Source: an uncultured Clostridia bacterium
GTDB lineage: Bacteria > Bacillota > Clostridia > Oscillospirales > Ruminococcaceae
Reading direction: 5' to 3'
Assembly (NCBI GenBank): GCA_947427325.1
Contig: CANEHP010000072.1
Span: forward strand, 1 to 10,494
DNA: 10,494 bases
In this document: piece after piece, positions 1-6,635 of the stretch
Position numbering within the stretch: position 1 is the stretch's first letter
Layout of the letters: each line of letters starts with the position of its first letter
Notes under the pieces: model-generated
Told to the model about the DNA's origin: nothing
Database searches by the model: none
Seen by the model: only the letters and a program-made list of their open reading frames with translations
Made by a program: the position numbers and the translations under genes

Positions 1-27
1 ATCTTCCTCTTTAGGTAGTCTGAGGTT

Positions 28-36
28 ATTATACCA
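28..36 (-). promoter_or_regulatory. Possible extended -10 promoter reading out of the left edge
   Basis: On the minus strand the sequence reads TGGTATAAT, which is a perfect extended -10 element (TGn plus TATAAT). It lies just past the stop of the hybrid kinase and points out of the window. No convincing -35 hexamer sits 17 bases upstream; that spot is an A/T run just inside the kinase 3' end. It could drive an unseen gene to the left. The match is short, so the call is weak. Confidence 0.3.
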
Positions 37-49
37 CACTTAGACACTG

Positions 50-2617
50 CTATTTTTTATTAATAAATTTGCTCAAAAGTCTTCCAACCTCTTTAATATT
101 AATAGGCTTAGCAATATGAGCGTTCATACCGCTGTCAAGGCATCTTTTGATATCGTCGGAGAAAGCGTCTGCCGTCATTGCGATAACGGGAATGGAAGAA
201 TCGGGGTGATTAAGGCGGCGAATAGCTTCGGTAGCCTCCAATCCTGTCATAACAGGCATTCTTACATCCATTAAAATTGCCTTGTAATAACCTGCTTCGG
301 AATTATTCAGCATATCCACACAAATCTGACCGTTTTCCGCATGCTCTAAAACAAGACCCAATTCCTCAGACAAAAGTTCATTGGCGATTTCCCAGTTAAG
401 CTCGTTATCCTCTGCTACAAGCACCCGCATTCCTTTAAGATCTGATTTTTCTTCACGGTTGTTTTCCATGACTTCTTCGGTTTTTCCTGCATATTGACGC
501 AGACCATGATATAATGTTGATTTAAACAGCGGCTTTGAAATAAACCCCTTAACTCCTGCGCTTTTTGCATCCTCTTCAATTTCTCCCCAATCATAGGCGG
601 AAATCAGAATAATAGAAACATCATCGCCGAGAATTTTTGTAATGCTGCGTGCGGTTTCAATCCCGTCAATTCCCGGAAGCTTCCAATCCAATAAAATGAT
701 TTGATAATCTTTGTTTTTGCTGTGCCGCTCCTGTATTTTTTTCAAGGCGCTTTCGCCGTCAAAGGTATATTCGGCATTTACGCCTATTTCTCTCAGCGAG
801 CTAACTGCGCCTGTGCAAAGCTGCTCGTCGTCGTCCACCACAAGCATATCCCAGTTGGGAAGAACCATATCTTCGTCATTATCGGACGCCTTTTCCAAAT
901 CCACTGTCACATGAAAGGTACTGCCCCTGCCCGGCTCGCTTTCAATATCTATAGTTCCTTTCATGGCGTCTACAATATATTTTGTGATAGCCATGCCGAG
1001 ACCCGTACCTTCTGTTTTATGTACTCTTTTGTTATCCTCCCTTGCAAAGGATTCAAAAATTTTTTCTTTAAACTCATGGGACATTCCCATGCCGTTATCC
1101 TTTACCATAAAGTGAACACGAACATAGCTGTCGCCCAAGGGAGAGTCTTCTTCATAAAGAGTGGTTTCTATTATTCCCTCATCGGGAGTGAATTTAATGG
1201 CGTTTGAAAGTAAATTAAGCGCAACCTGATTAAGCCTTATGCTGTCGCAAAAAACATTTTCGGTCTGTATATTACGGATATATACGTCAAACTTCTGCTT
1301 TTTGCTTTTTATTTGAGGCTGAACAATATTAACAAGATTATCCATAACCTCCCGAAGCGAAATCTTATCTATATTTAAAGTCATTTTTCCGCTTTCTATC
1401 TTTGACATATCAAGAATGTCGTTTATCAGACCCAAAAGGTGCTTGCTGGAAAGGGAAATTTTTTTAAGACAGGCGCTGATCTGCCGCTCGTCGCCTATAT
1501 GCGTGGCGGCGATGGCGGTCATACCGACAATGGCGTTCATAGGCGTGCGTATATCATGGCTCATATTTGACAGAAATTCGCTCTTTGCTTTATTTGCTCT
1601 TGCAGCCTTTTCCTTTGCCTCTTCGATTTTAATGATTTGTTTTTTAGTCATTTTGGAATATATAATAAATATTATAGAAAAGCATGCAATAATAATACCT
1701 AAAGAAATTATAAAGAAAATAATTCTTTCCTTTTGAAATTTATTCATCAGGTTGTCTATTTCGCCATAGGGCATAACGGTTGCCAAATACCATTCGGAGT
1801 AATTTAAGTGAGTACAGTAAAGGGTGCGGGTTTTGCCCTCATATGAATAAGCCGTAAAGTAGTTTTGGTTTTTATCCATTGCTTCTTTAAGCTCAATAAT
1901 GTACTGCTCGGAGTTTTTTCCGTTGTAATCGTCATAGTGAAGCCTTATACGGTCAAAATAGTTGTTTTCTTCAACATTTGCGCTGTGTATAATGAAACTT
2001 CCGTCATGACGGATTATGTGAGAATAAGTGAGCGTGTTTGAATCGTTGGTATCAAGCGACAGGATATAATCAATATAGCTTACGGGAAAGCCCGCCAGAA
2101 GGCTTATGCTGGTATTTCCGTTTTTCATCGGATATTGTGCATGCACGCCGACAATAATTATATCCTCGTTTAAAGTATTTTTGCCGATAGCTACTTTTTT
2201 TTCTTTTGCTCTCATTGATTTCATAAAAGGATCGGGGTCGGCAAAATGTATTTGCTCTCCGTAAATCATTTCAATCTCACTGCTGTCGGAAAGCAGAGCC
2301 ATGCATTTAATATCTCTCACTTTCCCCTCATACTTCAATGTTTCATTCAGCTGATCCTTATATTCGAGCTTTGATACGTAATCGTTTTTTGTAATGGTTT
2401 CAAGCTGTTTAAGCATAAAATCAATAGTAGTGCCGAAATGCATTGAAATTTCTTCGCTGATGCCCTGCATATACAGATTGCCCAGTTCGGTTATAACACT
2501 TTCGCTTTTATTGGATAAGGCAAAGGAGGACACGCCCATTGAAATAATCGAGATGATAATTATTATAATAAAACTGATAATTAAAAAATTAGCAGAATGC
2601 TTTTTACTTTTATCCAT
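50..2617 (-). CDS. Membrane hybrid sensor histidine kinase with two receiver domains
   Basis: This 855-residue protein is a hybrid sensor kinase that would detect an extracytoplasmic signal and relay phosphate internally. Visible in order are a transmembrane helix at about 11-34, an extracytoplasmic sensor region at about 35-298 (size and layout suit a Cache-type domain), a second helix at about 299-320, and a HisKA domain with SHDIRTPMNAIVG (phospho-acceptor H354). The HATPase follows, with N-box NLLSNAIKF (N472) and G-box DNGMGM at 507-512. Receiver 1 spans about 591-705 (D595-D597, acceptor D644, K695) and receiver 2 about 730-850 (acceptor D784, K837). All phosphorelay residues are present. 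There is no HPt or output domain, so phosphate must leave through an unlinked partner or the output is through protein contacts. The start is supported by an AAAGG ribosome site upstream. The gene stands alone and is divergent from nifS. The ligand cannot be read from sequence. Confidence 0.93.
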   Translation of the reverse strand: MDKSKKHSANFLIISFIIIIIISIISMGVSSFALSNKSESVITELGNLYMQGISEEISMHFGTTIDFMLKQLETITKNDYVSKLEYKDQLNETLKYEGKVRDIKCMALLSDSSEIEMIYGEQIHFADPDPFMKSMRAKEKKVAIGKNTLNEDIIIVGVHAQYPMKNGNTSISLLAGFPVSYIDYILSLDTNDSNTLTYSHIIRHDGSFIIHSANVEENNYFDRIRLHYDDYNGKNSEQYIIELKEAMDKNQNYFTAYSYEGKTRTLYCTHLNYSEWYLATVMPYGEIDNLMNKFQKERIIFFIISLGIIIACFSIIFIIYSKMTKKQIIKIEEAKEKAARANKAKSEFLSNMSHDIRTPMNAIVGMTAIAATHIGDERQISACLKKISLSSKHLLGLINDILDMSKIESGKMTLNIDKISLREVMDNLVNIVQPQIKSKKQKFDVYIRNIQTENVFCDSIRLNQVALNLLSNAIKFTPDEGIIETTLYEEDSPLGDSYVRVHFMVKDNGMGMSHEFKEKIFESFAREDNKRVHKTEGTGLGMAITKYIVDAMKGTIDIESEPGRGSTFHVTVDLEKASDNDEDMVLPNWDMLVVDDDEQLCTGAVSSLREIGVNAEYTFDGESALKKIQERHSKNKDYQIILLDWKLPGIDGIETARSITKILGDDVSIILISAYDWGEIEEDAKSAGVKGFISKPLFKSTLYHGLRQYAGKTEEVMENNREEKSDLKGMRVLVAEDNELNWEIANELLSEELGLVLEHAENGQICVDMLNNSEAGYYKAILMDVRMPVMTGLEATEAIRRLNHPDSSIPVIAMTADAFSDDIKRCLDSGMNAHIAKPINIKEVGRLLSKFINKK

Positions 2618-2676
2618 TTATATAACCTTTCATGTACAAAGAAAAATTAAAGATATTTGTTTATATACCTATAACT

Positions 2677-2705
2677 AATATAACACAAAAAAATATAAAA
2701 TGCAA
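2677..2705 (-). promoter_or_regulatory. Sigma-A-type promoter of the hybrid kinase
   Basis: On the minus strand the hexamers TTGCAT (2700-2705) and TATATT (2677-2682) are separated by exactly 17 bases. Transcription would start near 2670, giving a leader of about 53 bases before the kinase ATG. This is seen by eye only. Confidence 0.55.
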
Positions 2706-2755
2706 CTACTTTTTCGGCGTTTTCATGAATAGGCGTCAAATTCATAAATTATAAC

Positions 2756-2772
2756 AATATTGGAAAAATATT
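2756..2772. repeat. AATATT inverted repeat upstream of the nifS promoter
   Basis: Two AATATT hexamers (2756-2761 and 2767-2772), each a palindrome itself, are separated by five bases and end about 10 bases before the nifS -35 hexamer. They may act as an AT-rich UP element or a weak operator. In DNA this AT-rich, chance is also possible. Confidence 0.3.
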
Positions 2773-2782
2773 AAAAAAGCTA

Positions 2783-2811
2783 TTGCATTTACAAAAGAAA
2801 TGGTGTAAAAT
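2783..2811 (+). promoter_or_regulatory. Sigma-A-type promoter of nifS-nifU
   Basis: TTGCAT at 2783-2788 and TAAAAT at 2806-2811 are separated by 17 bases. Transcription would start near 2818, just ahead of the palindrome at 2821-2849. The divergent kinase promoter uses the same TTGCAT -35 hexamer and the same spacing. Confidence 0.6.
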
Positions 2812-2820
2812 AGCAAATAG

Positions 2821-2849
2821 ATAAAATGTACCAATTAGGTATAGTTTAT
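2821..2849. promoter_or_regulatory. 29-bp imperfect palindrome, candidate Rrf2-type operator of nifSU
   Basis: The half sites ATAAAATGTACC (2821-2832) and GGTATAGTTTAT (2838-2849) flank the 5-base centre AATTA. Ten of twelve positions pair, and the core is TACC-N5-GGTA. The site begins a few bases after the predicted transcription start, where a bound protein would block the polymerase. Rrf2-family regulators such as CymR and IscR bind dyads with CC and GG separated by a short AT-rich spacer and control cysteine and Fe-S genes in many bacteria. Assignment to that family is inference from shape and gene context. The stem is too AT-rich to be a likely RNA terminator or riboswitch. Confidence 0.45.
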
Positions 2850-2885
2850 ATATGAAAAATGCAAAAAGGAAAAGAAGGGATAAAA

Positions 2886-4073
2886 ATGCTGAAAACAAAA
2901 ATTTATCTTGACAATGCCGCTACCACTAAAATCAGCGACAGGGTTTTTAACGCAATGCTGCCCTATCTTAAAGAGCAGTACGGAAACCCGAGTTCTATCT
3001 ACACCTTAGGCAGAGAGGCTTCCATTGCAGCAACCAACGCCCGCTCAAAATGTGCCGAGCTGTTAAATGCAAAGCCCTCTGAAATATACTTTACCTCAGG
3101 CGGAAGCGAAAGCGACAACTGGGCAATCCGTTCCGTTGCGCAATCAATGAAGGAAAAAGGGAAAAATCATATTGTAACAAGCGCTTTTGAGCATCATGCA
3201 GTTTTGCACACTTTACAGGAATTGGAGAAAAAGGGCTTTGACATAACCTATCTGCCCGTTTATTCCAACGGTGTTGTAAAGGCGGAGGATGTTAAGGATG
3301 CAATTACAGATAAAACCGCACTGGTTACCGTTATGTATGCCAACAATGAAATCGGAACGGTTCAGCCTATAAGAGAAATAGGGGCAATATGCAGAGAAAA
3401 AAATGTTCTTTTCCACACCGACGCCGTGCAGGCAGCTCCTCATATTCATATTGACGTACAAGCCGATAATATAGACCTGCTCTCTATTTCCGGACACAAG
3501 CTTCATGCGCCTAAGGGCGTAGGTCTGCTTTACTGCCGCAGAGGAATAAAGCTTAATCCTCTTATCAGCGGAGGCGGTCAGGAAAGGGGATTAAGAGCGG
3601 GTACGGAAAACCTTGCGGGAATTGTGGGCTTAGCCGAGGCTATGGCGGCTGCCAACGAAACCATGGACGCGACCAACGAAAGGCATAAAAAATTTGCCGA
3701 ACAGATTTACAACGCTGTAATGAAAATCGAAAGGGTTCATTTTAACGGAGATTTGGAAAAGCGTATTCCGTCGACGGTTAATTTCAGCTTTGAGGGAGTA
3801 GAGGGCGAATCTCTGCTGCTGCAGCTTGACCTACAGGGAATTGCAGCCAGCAGCGGTTCTGCCTGCACATCGGGAAGTCTTGATCCCTCTCATGTACTGC
3901 TGGCGCTGGGACTTACTCACGAGGTTGCCCATGGAAGCCTGCGTATCAGTATGAGCGACTATACAACACAGGAAGAAATAGACAAGCTTTTAGAGGTTTT
4001 ACCGGTAATAATAGAAAAATTAAGGTCAATGTCGCCCTTGTGGGAGAGAATAATTAAGGAAAATAAGCAATAA
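2886..4073 (+). CDS. nifS: Cysteine desulfurase, NifS/IscS type
   Basis: This 395-residue, pyridoxal-phosphate enzyme converts cysteine to alanine and passes the sulfur as a persulfide to the scaffold protein encoded next. Seen in the sequence are the N-terminal YLDNAATTK, SGGSESDNW, the cofactor-stacking histidine in EHHAV (about H103), HTDAVQ (about D179 and Q182), the Schiff-base lysine in SGHKLHAPKG (about K205), and the catalytic cysteine in SSGSACTSGS (about C327) with the group I active-site loop. The length is normal. An ATG at 2859 in the same frame would add nine residues, but the site AAGGGA at 2875-2880 lies five bases before the ATG at 2886, so I take the later start. nifU follows 35 bases downstream, which indicates one operon. 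No iscR, hscA or fdx genes adjoin it. Function is certain as a class; nifS versus iscS naming is convention. Confidence 0.95.
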   Translation: MLKTKIYLDNAATTKISDRVFNAMLPYLKEQYGNPSSIYTLGREASIAATNARSKCAELLNAKPSEIYFTSGGSESDNWAIRSVAQSMKEKGKNHIVTSAFEHHAVLHTLQELEKKGFDITYLPVYSNGVVKAEDVKDAITDKTALVTVMYANNEIGTVQPIREIGAICREKNVLFHTDAVQAAPHIHIDVQADNIDLLSISGHKLHAPKGVGLLYCRRGIKLNPLISGGGQERGLRAGTENLAGIVGLAEAMAAANETMDATNERHKKFAEQIYNAVMKIERVHFNGDLEKRIPSTVNFSFEGVEGESLLLQLDLQGIAASSGSACTSGSLDPSHVLLALGLTHEVAHGSLRISMSDYTTQEEIDKLLEVLPVIIEKLRSMSPLWERIIKENKQ

Positions 4074-4108
4074 AATGCAAAATTGTTTTTAAGGAGGAAT
4101 ATAATATT

Positions 4109-4537
4109 ATGGTATACAGTGAAAAGGTAATGGAACATTTTTCCAACCCTCATAACGTAGGTGAAATTGAAAATGCCGACGGAGTGGGAGAAGTAGGTAA
4201 TGCAAAGTGCGGAGATATAATGAAAATGTATCTTAAAATTGACAACGGCGTTATTACCGACGTTAAGTTTAAGACCTTTGGCTGCGGCGCAGCTATCGCA
4301 ACCTCATCAATCGCCACGGATATGATCAAGGGTCAGCCCTTAAGCGAAGCTTTAAAGCTTACGAACAAAGCGGTAGTTGAAGCTCTTGACGGGCTTCCTC
4401 CCGTTAAGCTTCACTGCTCCGTTTTGGCAGAACAGGCAGTTAAGGCGGCCATTGCGGATTATTACCGCAAAAACGGAATGAATGACGAAGCGGATAAGCT
4501 TGACGTTCATTGTGATGACTGCGAGTGCTGCCACTGA
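4109..4537 (+). CDS. nifU: Fe-S cluster scaffold protein, NifU/IscU type
   Basis: This 142-residue cytosolic scaffold receives sulfur from NifS and builds Fe-S clusters for transfer to target proteins. It is the single-domain IscU-like form. The three ligand cysteines are clear: NAKCGD (C34, with D36), FGCGAA (C59) and LHCSVLA (C103). The early YSEKVMEHFSNPHNVG segment is typical of the family. The start is fixed by a perfect AAGGAGG at 4091-4097. An unusual feature is the C-terminal tail after about residue 130, with four cysteines (C135, C138, C140, C141) and histidines H134 and H142 within nine residues. The tail looks like an extra metal- or persulfide-binding site. Cotranscription with nifS is supported by the 35-base gap and the terminator that follows. 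Confidence 0.94.
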   Translation: MVYSEKVMEHFSNPHNVGEIENADGVGEVGNAKCGDIMKMYLKIDNGVITDVKFKTFGCGAAIATSSIATDMIKGQPLSEALKLTNKAVVEALDGLPPVKLHCSVLAEQAVKAAIADYYRKNGMNDEADKLDVHCDDCECCH

Positions 4538-4548
4538 TTTATAAAAAG

Positions 4549-4571
4549 CTGCGTTGAGGTTTTTAACGCAG
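4549..4571 (+). terminator. Small hairpin directly after nifU
   Basis: CTGCGTT (4549-4555) pairs perfectly with AACGCAG (4565-4571) around a 9-base loop that is rich in T. It sits immediately before the larger stem at 4572-4619. It may be a first-stage pause or part of a compound terminator. It has no T-run of its own after the stem. Confidence 0.4.
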
Positions 4572-4626
4572 ATCAGCTTGTCGAAAACCCGGAAAGCTGC
4601 GGTTTTTCGACAAGCTGATTTTGTTT
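4572..4626 (+). terminator. Rho-independent terminator of nifS-nifU
   Basis: A perfect 16-bp stem pairs 4572-4587 with 4604-4619, and two further C-G pairs are possible inside the loop past a one-base bulge. The stem is followed by TTTTGTTT. The strength and the position, 34 bases after the nifU stop, make this the operon terminator. The near symmetry could also stop leftward transcripts. Confidence 0.8.
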
Positions 4627-4639
4627 AGGGGCAGTAAAA

Positions 4640-4836
4640 AATTGACAGTTGACAGTTGAGGTGTCGGCTTTGCCGACGGATTTGAAATTTTACGTTTGTG
4701 CCGACATTTTAAGCTGCTGCTTTGAAAAATCCGATGCATTTTAGGCAGAAACTTAAGTGCTTTAACAGAATCATATGGGAATAAGTTGGGAATAAGTACG
4801 GCTGTATTTTGCCGAAGGAAAGCGTTTTCCGACAGC
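4640..4836. repeat. Gene-free repeat segment (candidate dispersed intergenic repeat)
   Basis: No credible gene lies between nifU and the small zinc-ribbon gene. The segment holds a tandem TTGACAG twice (4642-4655), a GTCGGC-TTT-GCCGAC hairpin (4663-4677) and a third copy of the arm as GCCGACA (4700-4706). It also has CGGATTT at 4677-4683 facing AAATCCG at 4727-4733, so the arms are nested. I associate TTGACAG-type tracts followed by a GTCGGC hairpin with dispersed repeats in Clostridia genomes, but I cannot count copies here. A 93-codon minus-strand frame crosses it and the terminator; I judge it spurious. Confidence 0.45.
4776..4797. repeat. Perfect 11-bp tandem duplication
   Basis: TGGGAATAAGT occurs twice with no gap (4776-4786 and 4787-4797). 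It lies at the right edge of the repeat segment. A slippage product or the scar of a repeat insertion would look like this. Confidence 0.6.
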
Positions 4837-4837
4837 C
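4800..4837 (-). terminator. Hairpin at the 3' end of the small zinc-ribbon gene
   Basis: GGCTGT (4800-4805) pairs with ACAGCC (4832-4837), and GGAAA pairs with TTTCC inside it with unpaired bases between. It overlaps the last base of the stop codon of the minus-strand gene. There is no T-run after the stem, so it is a weak terminator candidate, perhaps only an RNA end-protecting structure. Confidence 0.25.
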
Positions 4838-5031
4838 TATACAAACAGCGTACACTTTCCGCTTTCCCTGTAGTACTTTATTCTTGCCTCTATTTCGCTT
4901 TTATCGCACTTAAAAAAATCCGCAAGACAATCTATACACAAAAACTCTTTAGCGCCTCTGTTCACCAACTTTAAATAAATAGCAATTTCATCTCCGCTAA
5001 GATCCTTTTTTCCGCATTTAAAGCAGTCCAT
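4837..5031 (-). CDS. Small zinc-ribbon-like protein, 64 residues
   Basis: This small protein begins MDCFKCGKK and carries two CxxC pairs: C3-C6 and C32-C35 (within LCIDCL). This is the spacing of a zinc ribbon or treble-clef knuckle. Further cysteines are C42 and C60. The rest is charged and has no membrane segment. I cannot name the family or a partner; zinc binding is inferred from the motif. A frame with eleven extra N-terminal residues exists, but GGAGGG at 5038-5043 sits seven bases upstream of the ATG at 5029-5031, which fixes the shorter start. It lies 153 bases downstream of the alpha-galactosidase on the same strand. The strong hairpin between them suggests it may be transcribed partly or wholly on its own. 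Confidence 0.75.
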   Translation of the reverse strand: MDCFKCGKKDLSGDEIAIYLKLVNRGAKEFLCIDCLADFFKCDKSEIEARIKYYRESGKCTLFV

Positions 5032-5059
5032 TTTAATCCCTCCGATTTTATCCGAATTT

Positions 5060-5098
5060 GACAAACACGCACGAAGCGGTAATTCGTGCGTGTTTGTC
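5060..5098. terminator. Perfect 16-bp hairpin between galactosidase and zinc-ribbon genes
   Basis: Arms 5060-5075 and 5083-5098 pair perfectly around a 7-base loop, with a GC-rich middle. It follows the alpha-galactosidase stop by about 86 bases on the minus strand, so it most likely ends that transcript. The bases after the stem on the minus strand are AAATTC, not a T-run, while the plus-strand side has TTTAAAATTT. A terminator firing in the plus direction, a processing or stability hairpin, or a DNA palindrome bound by a protein are alternatives. Confidence 0.5.
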
Positions 5099-5184
5099 TT
5101 TAAAATTTACAATTTTTACGCAAATCTTTTAATAAGCTTTATTCTATATCTATCCCATTTCAAATTGACATAATACTCACATTT

Positions 5185-6360
5185 TTAAAGGGAATTGACT
5201 TTAGTAAGCTTGCAGCGGTAAATACGGCAGTCATGCGGTTCAAGCTTTATTGCTCTCCGTTCGGTAAAAACTCCTTCGTCCTTTCCGCTGAAGCATTCGC
5301 GGAAGGAAAGACCGTAACCGCTGGAGTAGGGAAGACCTATGTCAAAAAATTGCAGTGACATCTCCGAAGCATTGTCGCCCAAATTAAACATTCCTATAGC
5401 GTAATCACCGCCGCACAGAGGTTTTATAAGCGCAAAGGCATGGTCGGGATTGCACCAATGCCTGATACGGTATGGACCTCTGCCCTCCAAGTCCTGATTT
5501 ATGGCGATTACCTCCCTGTTAGACAGTATTTTAAGAGCTTCATCGCTTATATTATTTAAATTGCAACCTATTATAAGAGGGCTGTTCATCATTGCCCATA
5601 ATGCAAAGTGGGTTTTGTACTCCGTCTCCGTGCAGCCCGCAAGCCTGTCCGGAACATTTGAAACAAAGTCATTGTCGCCTTTTCCGTCCATACCTACAAC
5701 AAGCATATCCATATCGTTCCAGCAGTAAGTTCCGCCGTAGCACTCTCTGTCAAGCTGACTTTCCGCTATTGATTTGATGGATTGCCAGTTATCCTGTATA
5801 TCGCCGGTGGAACGATAAAGATGAGCGCCGCTTTCCCTTATCCAGTTCGATACGTTATCGCATCCCCAGTTGCATACGGAGAAAACCATATCTCTGCCGC
5901 AGCTGCGAAGCGCCATACCCATACGTTTGTAGAGATTTTCGCCTACCGAATGTACGGGCTTATAGCAATAATCGTACTTCAGATAGTCAACGCCCCACTC
6001 CGCAAAGGTGGCGGCGTCGACAAACTCATGTTCAAAGCTTCCGGGATAACCGTCGCAGGTATGAGTACCGGCACAGGAGTAAATTCCGAACTTCAAGCCT
6101 TTTGAATGAACATAATCCGCAAGGGGCTTAATTCCGTCGGGAAATTTCTTTTTGTCGGCGACCAGCCGTCCCTGCCCGTTGCGTTCCAATTCGCTCCAGA
6201 AGTCGTCAATAATAACGTATTCGTAGCCTGCGTCCTTTAAACCCAGCTCTACAAGCTTGTCTGCAACGCTTCTTATAAGCTCGTCGCTGATGTTTGAACC
6301 GAAGGAGTTCCAGCTGTTCCAACCCATAGGCGGGGTTTTTGCGAGAGGTAAATTATTCAT
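5185..6360 (-). CDS. Alpha-galactosidase, glycoside hydrolase family 27
   Basis: This 391-residue enzyme would release terminal alpha-galactose from small alpha-galactosides such as melibiose or raffinose-type sugars, by a retaining mechanism. The N-terminal TPPMGWNSWNSFG and IDDFW (D52-D53) are hallmarks of clan GH-D. The nucleophile is D130 in YLKYDYC and the acid/base is D218 in WNDMDML. A C-terminal beta-sandwich follows from about residue 300. The length is normal. There is no signal peptide or anchor, so the enzyme is cytosolic and needs an importer, which is not in the window. The start is clear: AAAGGAG sits six bases upstream. It is monocistronic or shares a weak read-through with the zinc-ribbon gene. 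Family assignment is firm; the exact substrate, including other alpha-linked galacto or arabino sugars, is not. Confidence 0.93.
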   Translation of the reverse strand: MNNLPLAKTPPMGWNSWNSFGSNISDELIRSVADKLVELGLKDAGYEYVIIDDFWSELERNGQGRLVADKKKFPDGIKPLADYVHSKGLKFGIYSCAGTHTCDGYPGSFEHEFVDAATFAEWGVDYLKYDYCYKPVHSVGENLYKRMGMALRSCGRDMVFSVCNWGCDNVSNWIRESGAHLYRSTGDIQDNWQSIKSIAESQLDRECYGGTYCWNDMDMLVVGMDGKGDNDFVSNVPDRLAGCTETEYKTHFALWAMMNSPLIIGCNLNNISDEALKILSNREVIAINQDLEGRGPYRIRHWCNPDHAFALIKPLCGGDYAIGMFNLGDNASEMSLQFFDIGLPYSSGYGLSFRECFSGKDEGVFTERRAIKLEPHDCRIYRCKLTKVNSL

Positions 6361-6384
6361 ATATTTCTCCTTTATATGTTTGGC

Positions 6385-6401
6385 TTTGTGTTAAGAACAA
6401 A
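6385..6401. promoter_or_regulatory. Short inverted repeat in the galactosidase leader
   Basis: TTTGT (6385-6389) faces ACAAA (6397-6401) around seven bases, some 16 bases after the predicted start. A repressor bound here would block transcription, which suits a strong sugar-inducible promoter. It lacks the central CG usual for LacI-family operators, so the call is tentative. Confidence 0.25.
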
Positions 6402-6423
6402 CTCTTGGTGTTGTTTCATTTTG

Positions 6424-6451
6424 ATTATATCTTTTTTTGAAAAAATGTCAA
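6424..6451 (-). promoter_or_regulatory. Consensus sigma-A promoter of the alpha-galactosidase
   Basis: On the minus strand TTGACA (6446-6451) and TATAAT (6424-6429) are both exact consensus hexamers, with a 16-base spacer. Transcription would begin near 6417, giving a leader of about 56 bases. Such a strong promoter for a sugar gene usually needs a repressor. Confidence 0.75.
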
Positions 6452-6635
6452 TATATAAATATAATTTATAAACTAATGATTTGTAAAATGTCAGAATAAA
6501 AAACACTCGCAAGACCTTCAAAAAGAACAGCTTAAAACAGCAAAGCAAGATGCGGCATAGCAGACGGCAGGAACGGGAATTTTATTAACCTCATTTTTTC
6601 AACAGAAATTTTTTACAGTCCGATATGACAATTTT

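Noticed and set aside
701..1207. 168-codon plus-strand open frame inside the hybrid kinase
   Set aside because: It is antisense to conserved kinase and receiver motifs and is only a by-product of codon bias.
2818..2885. Riboswitch or T-box in the nifSU leader
   Set aside because: The leader is only about 68 bases and AT-rich with one weak dyad; no aptamer-like structure or terminator is seen.
4563..4844. 93-codon minus-strand open frame over the nifU terminator and repeat segment
   Set aside because: It reads through the terminator stem and the repeats, has no good ribosome site, and its low-complexity translation looks like a translated repeat.
5058..5086. Plus-strand promoter beginning at TTGACA within the 5060-5098 palindrome
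   Set aside because: The sequence 17 bases downstream is AATTCG, not a -10 element, and no plus-strand gene follows.
6452..6635. Terminator of the two-component operon or a hidden gene between it and the galactosidase promoter
   Set aside because: I found no stem followed by a T-run, no open frame with a ribosome site, and only weak A/T pairings.
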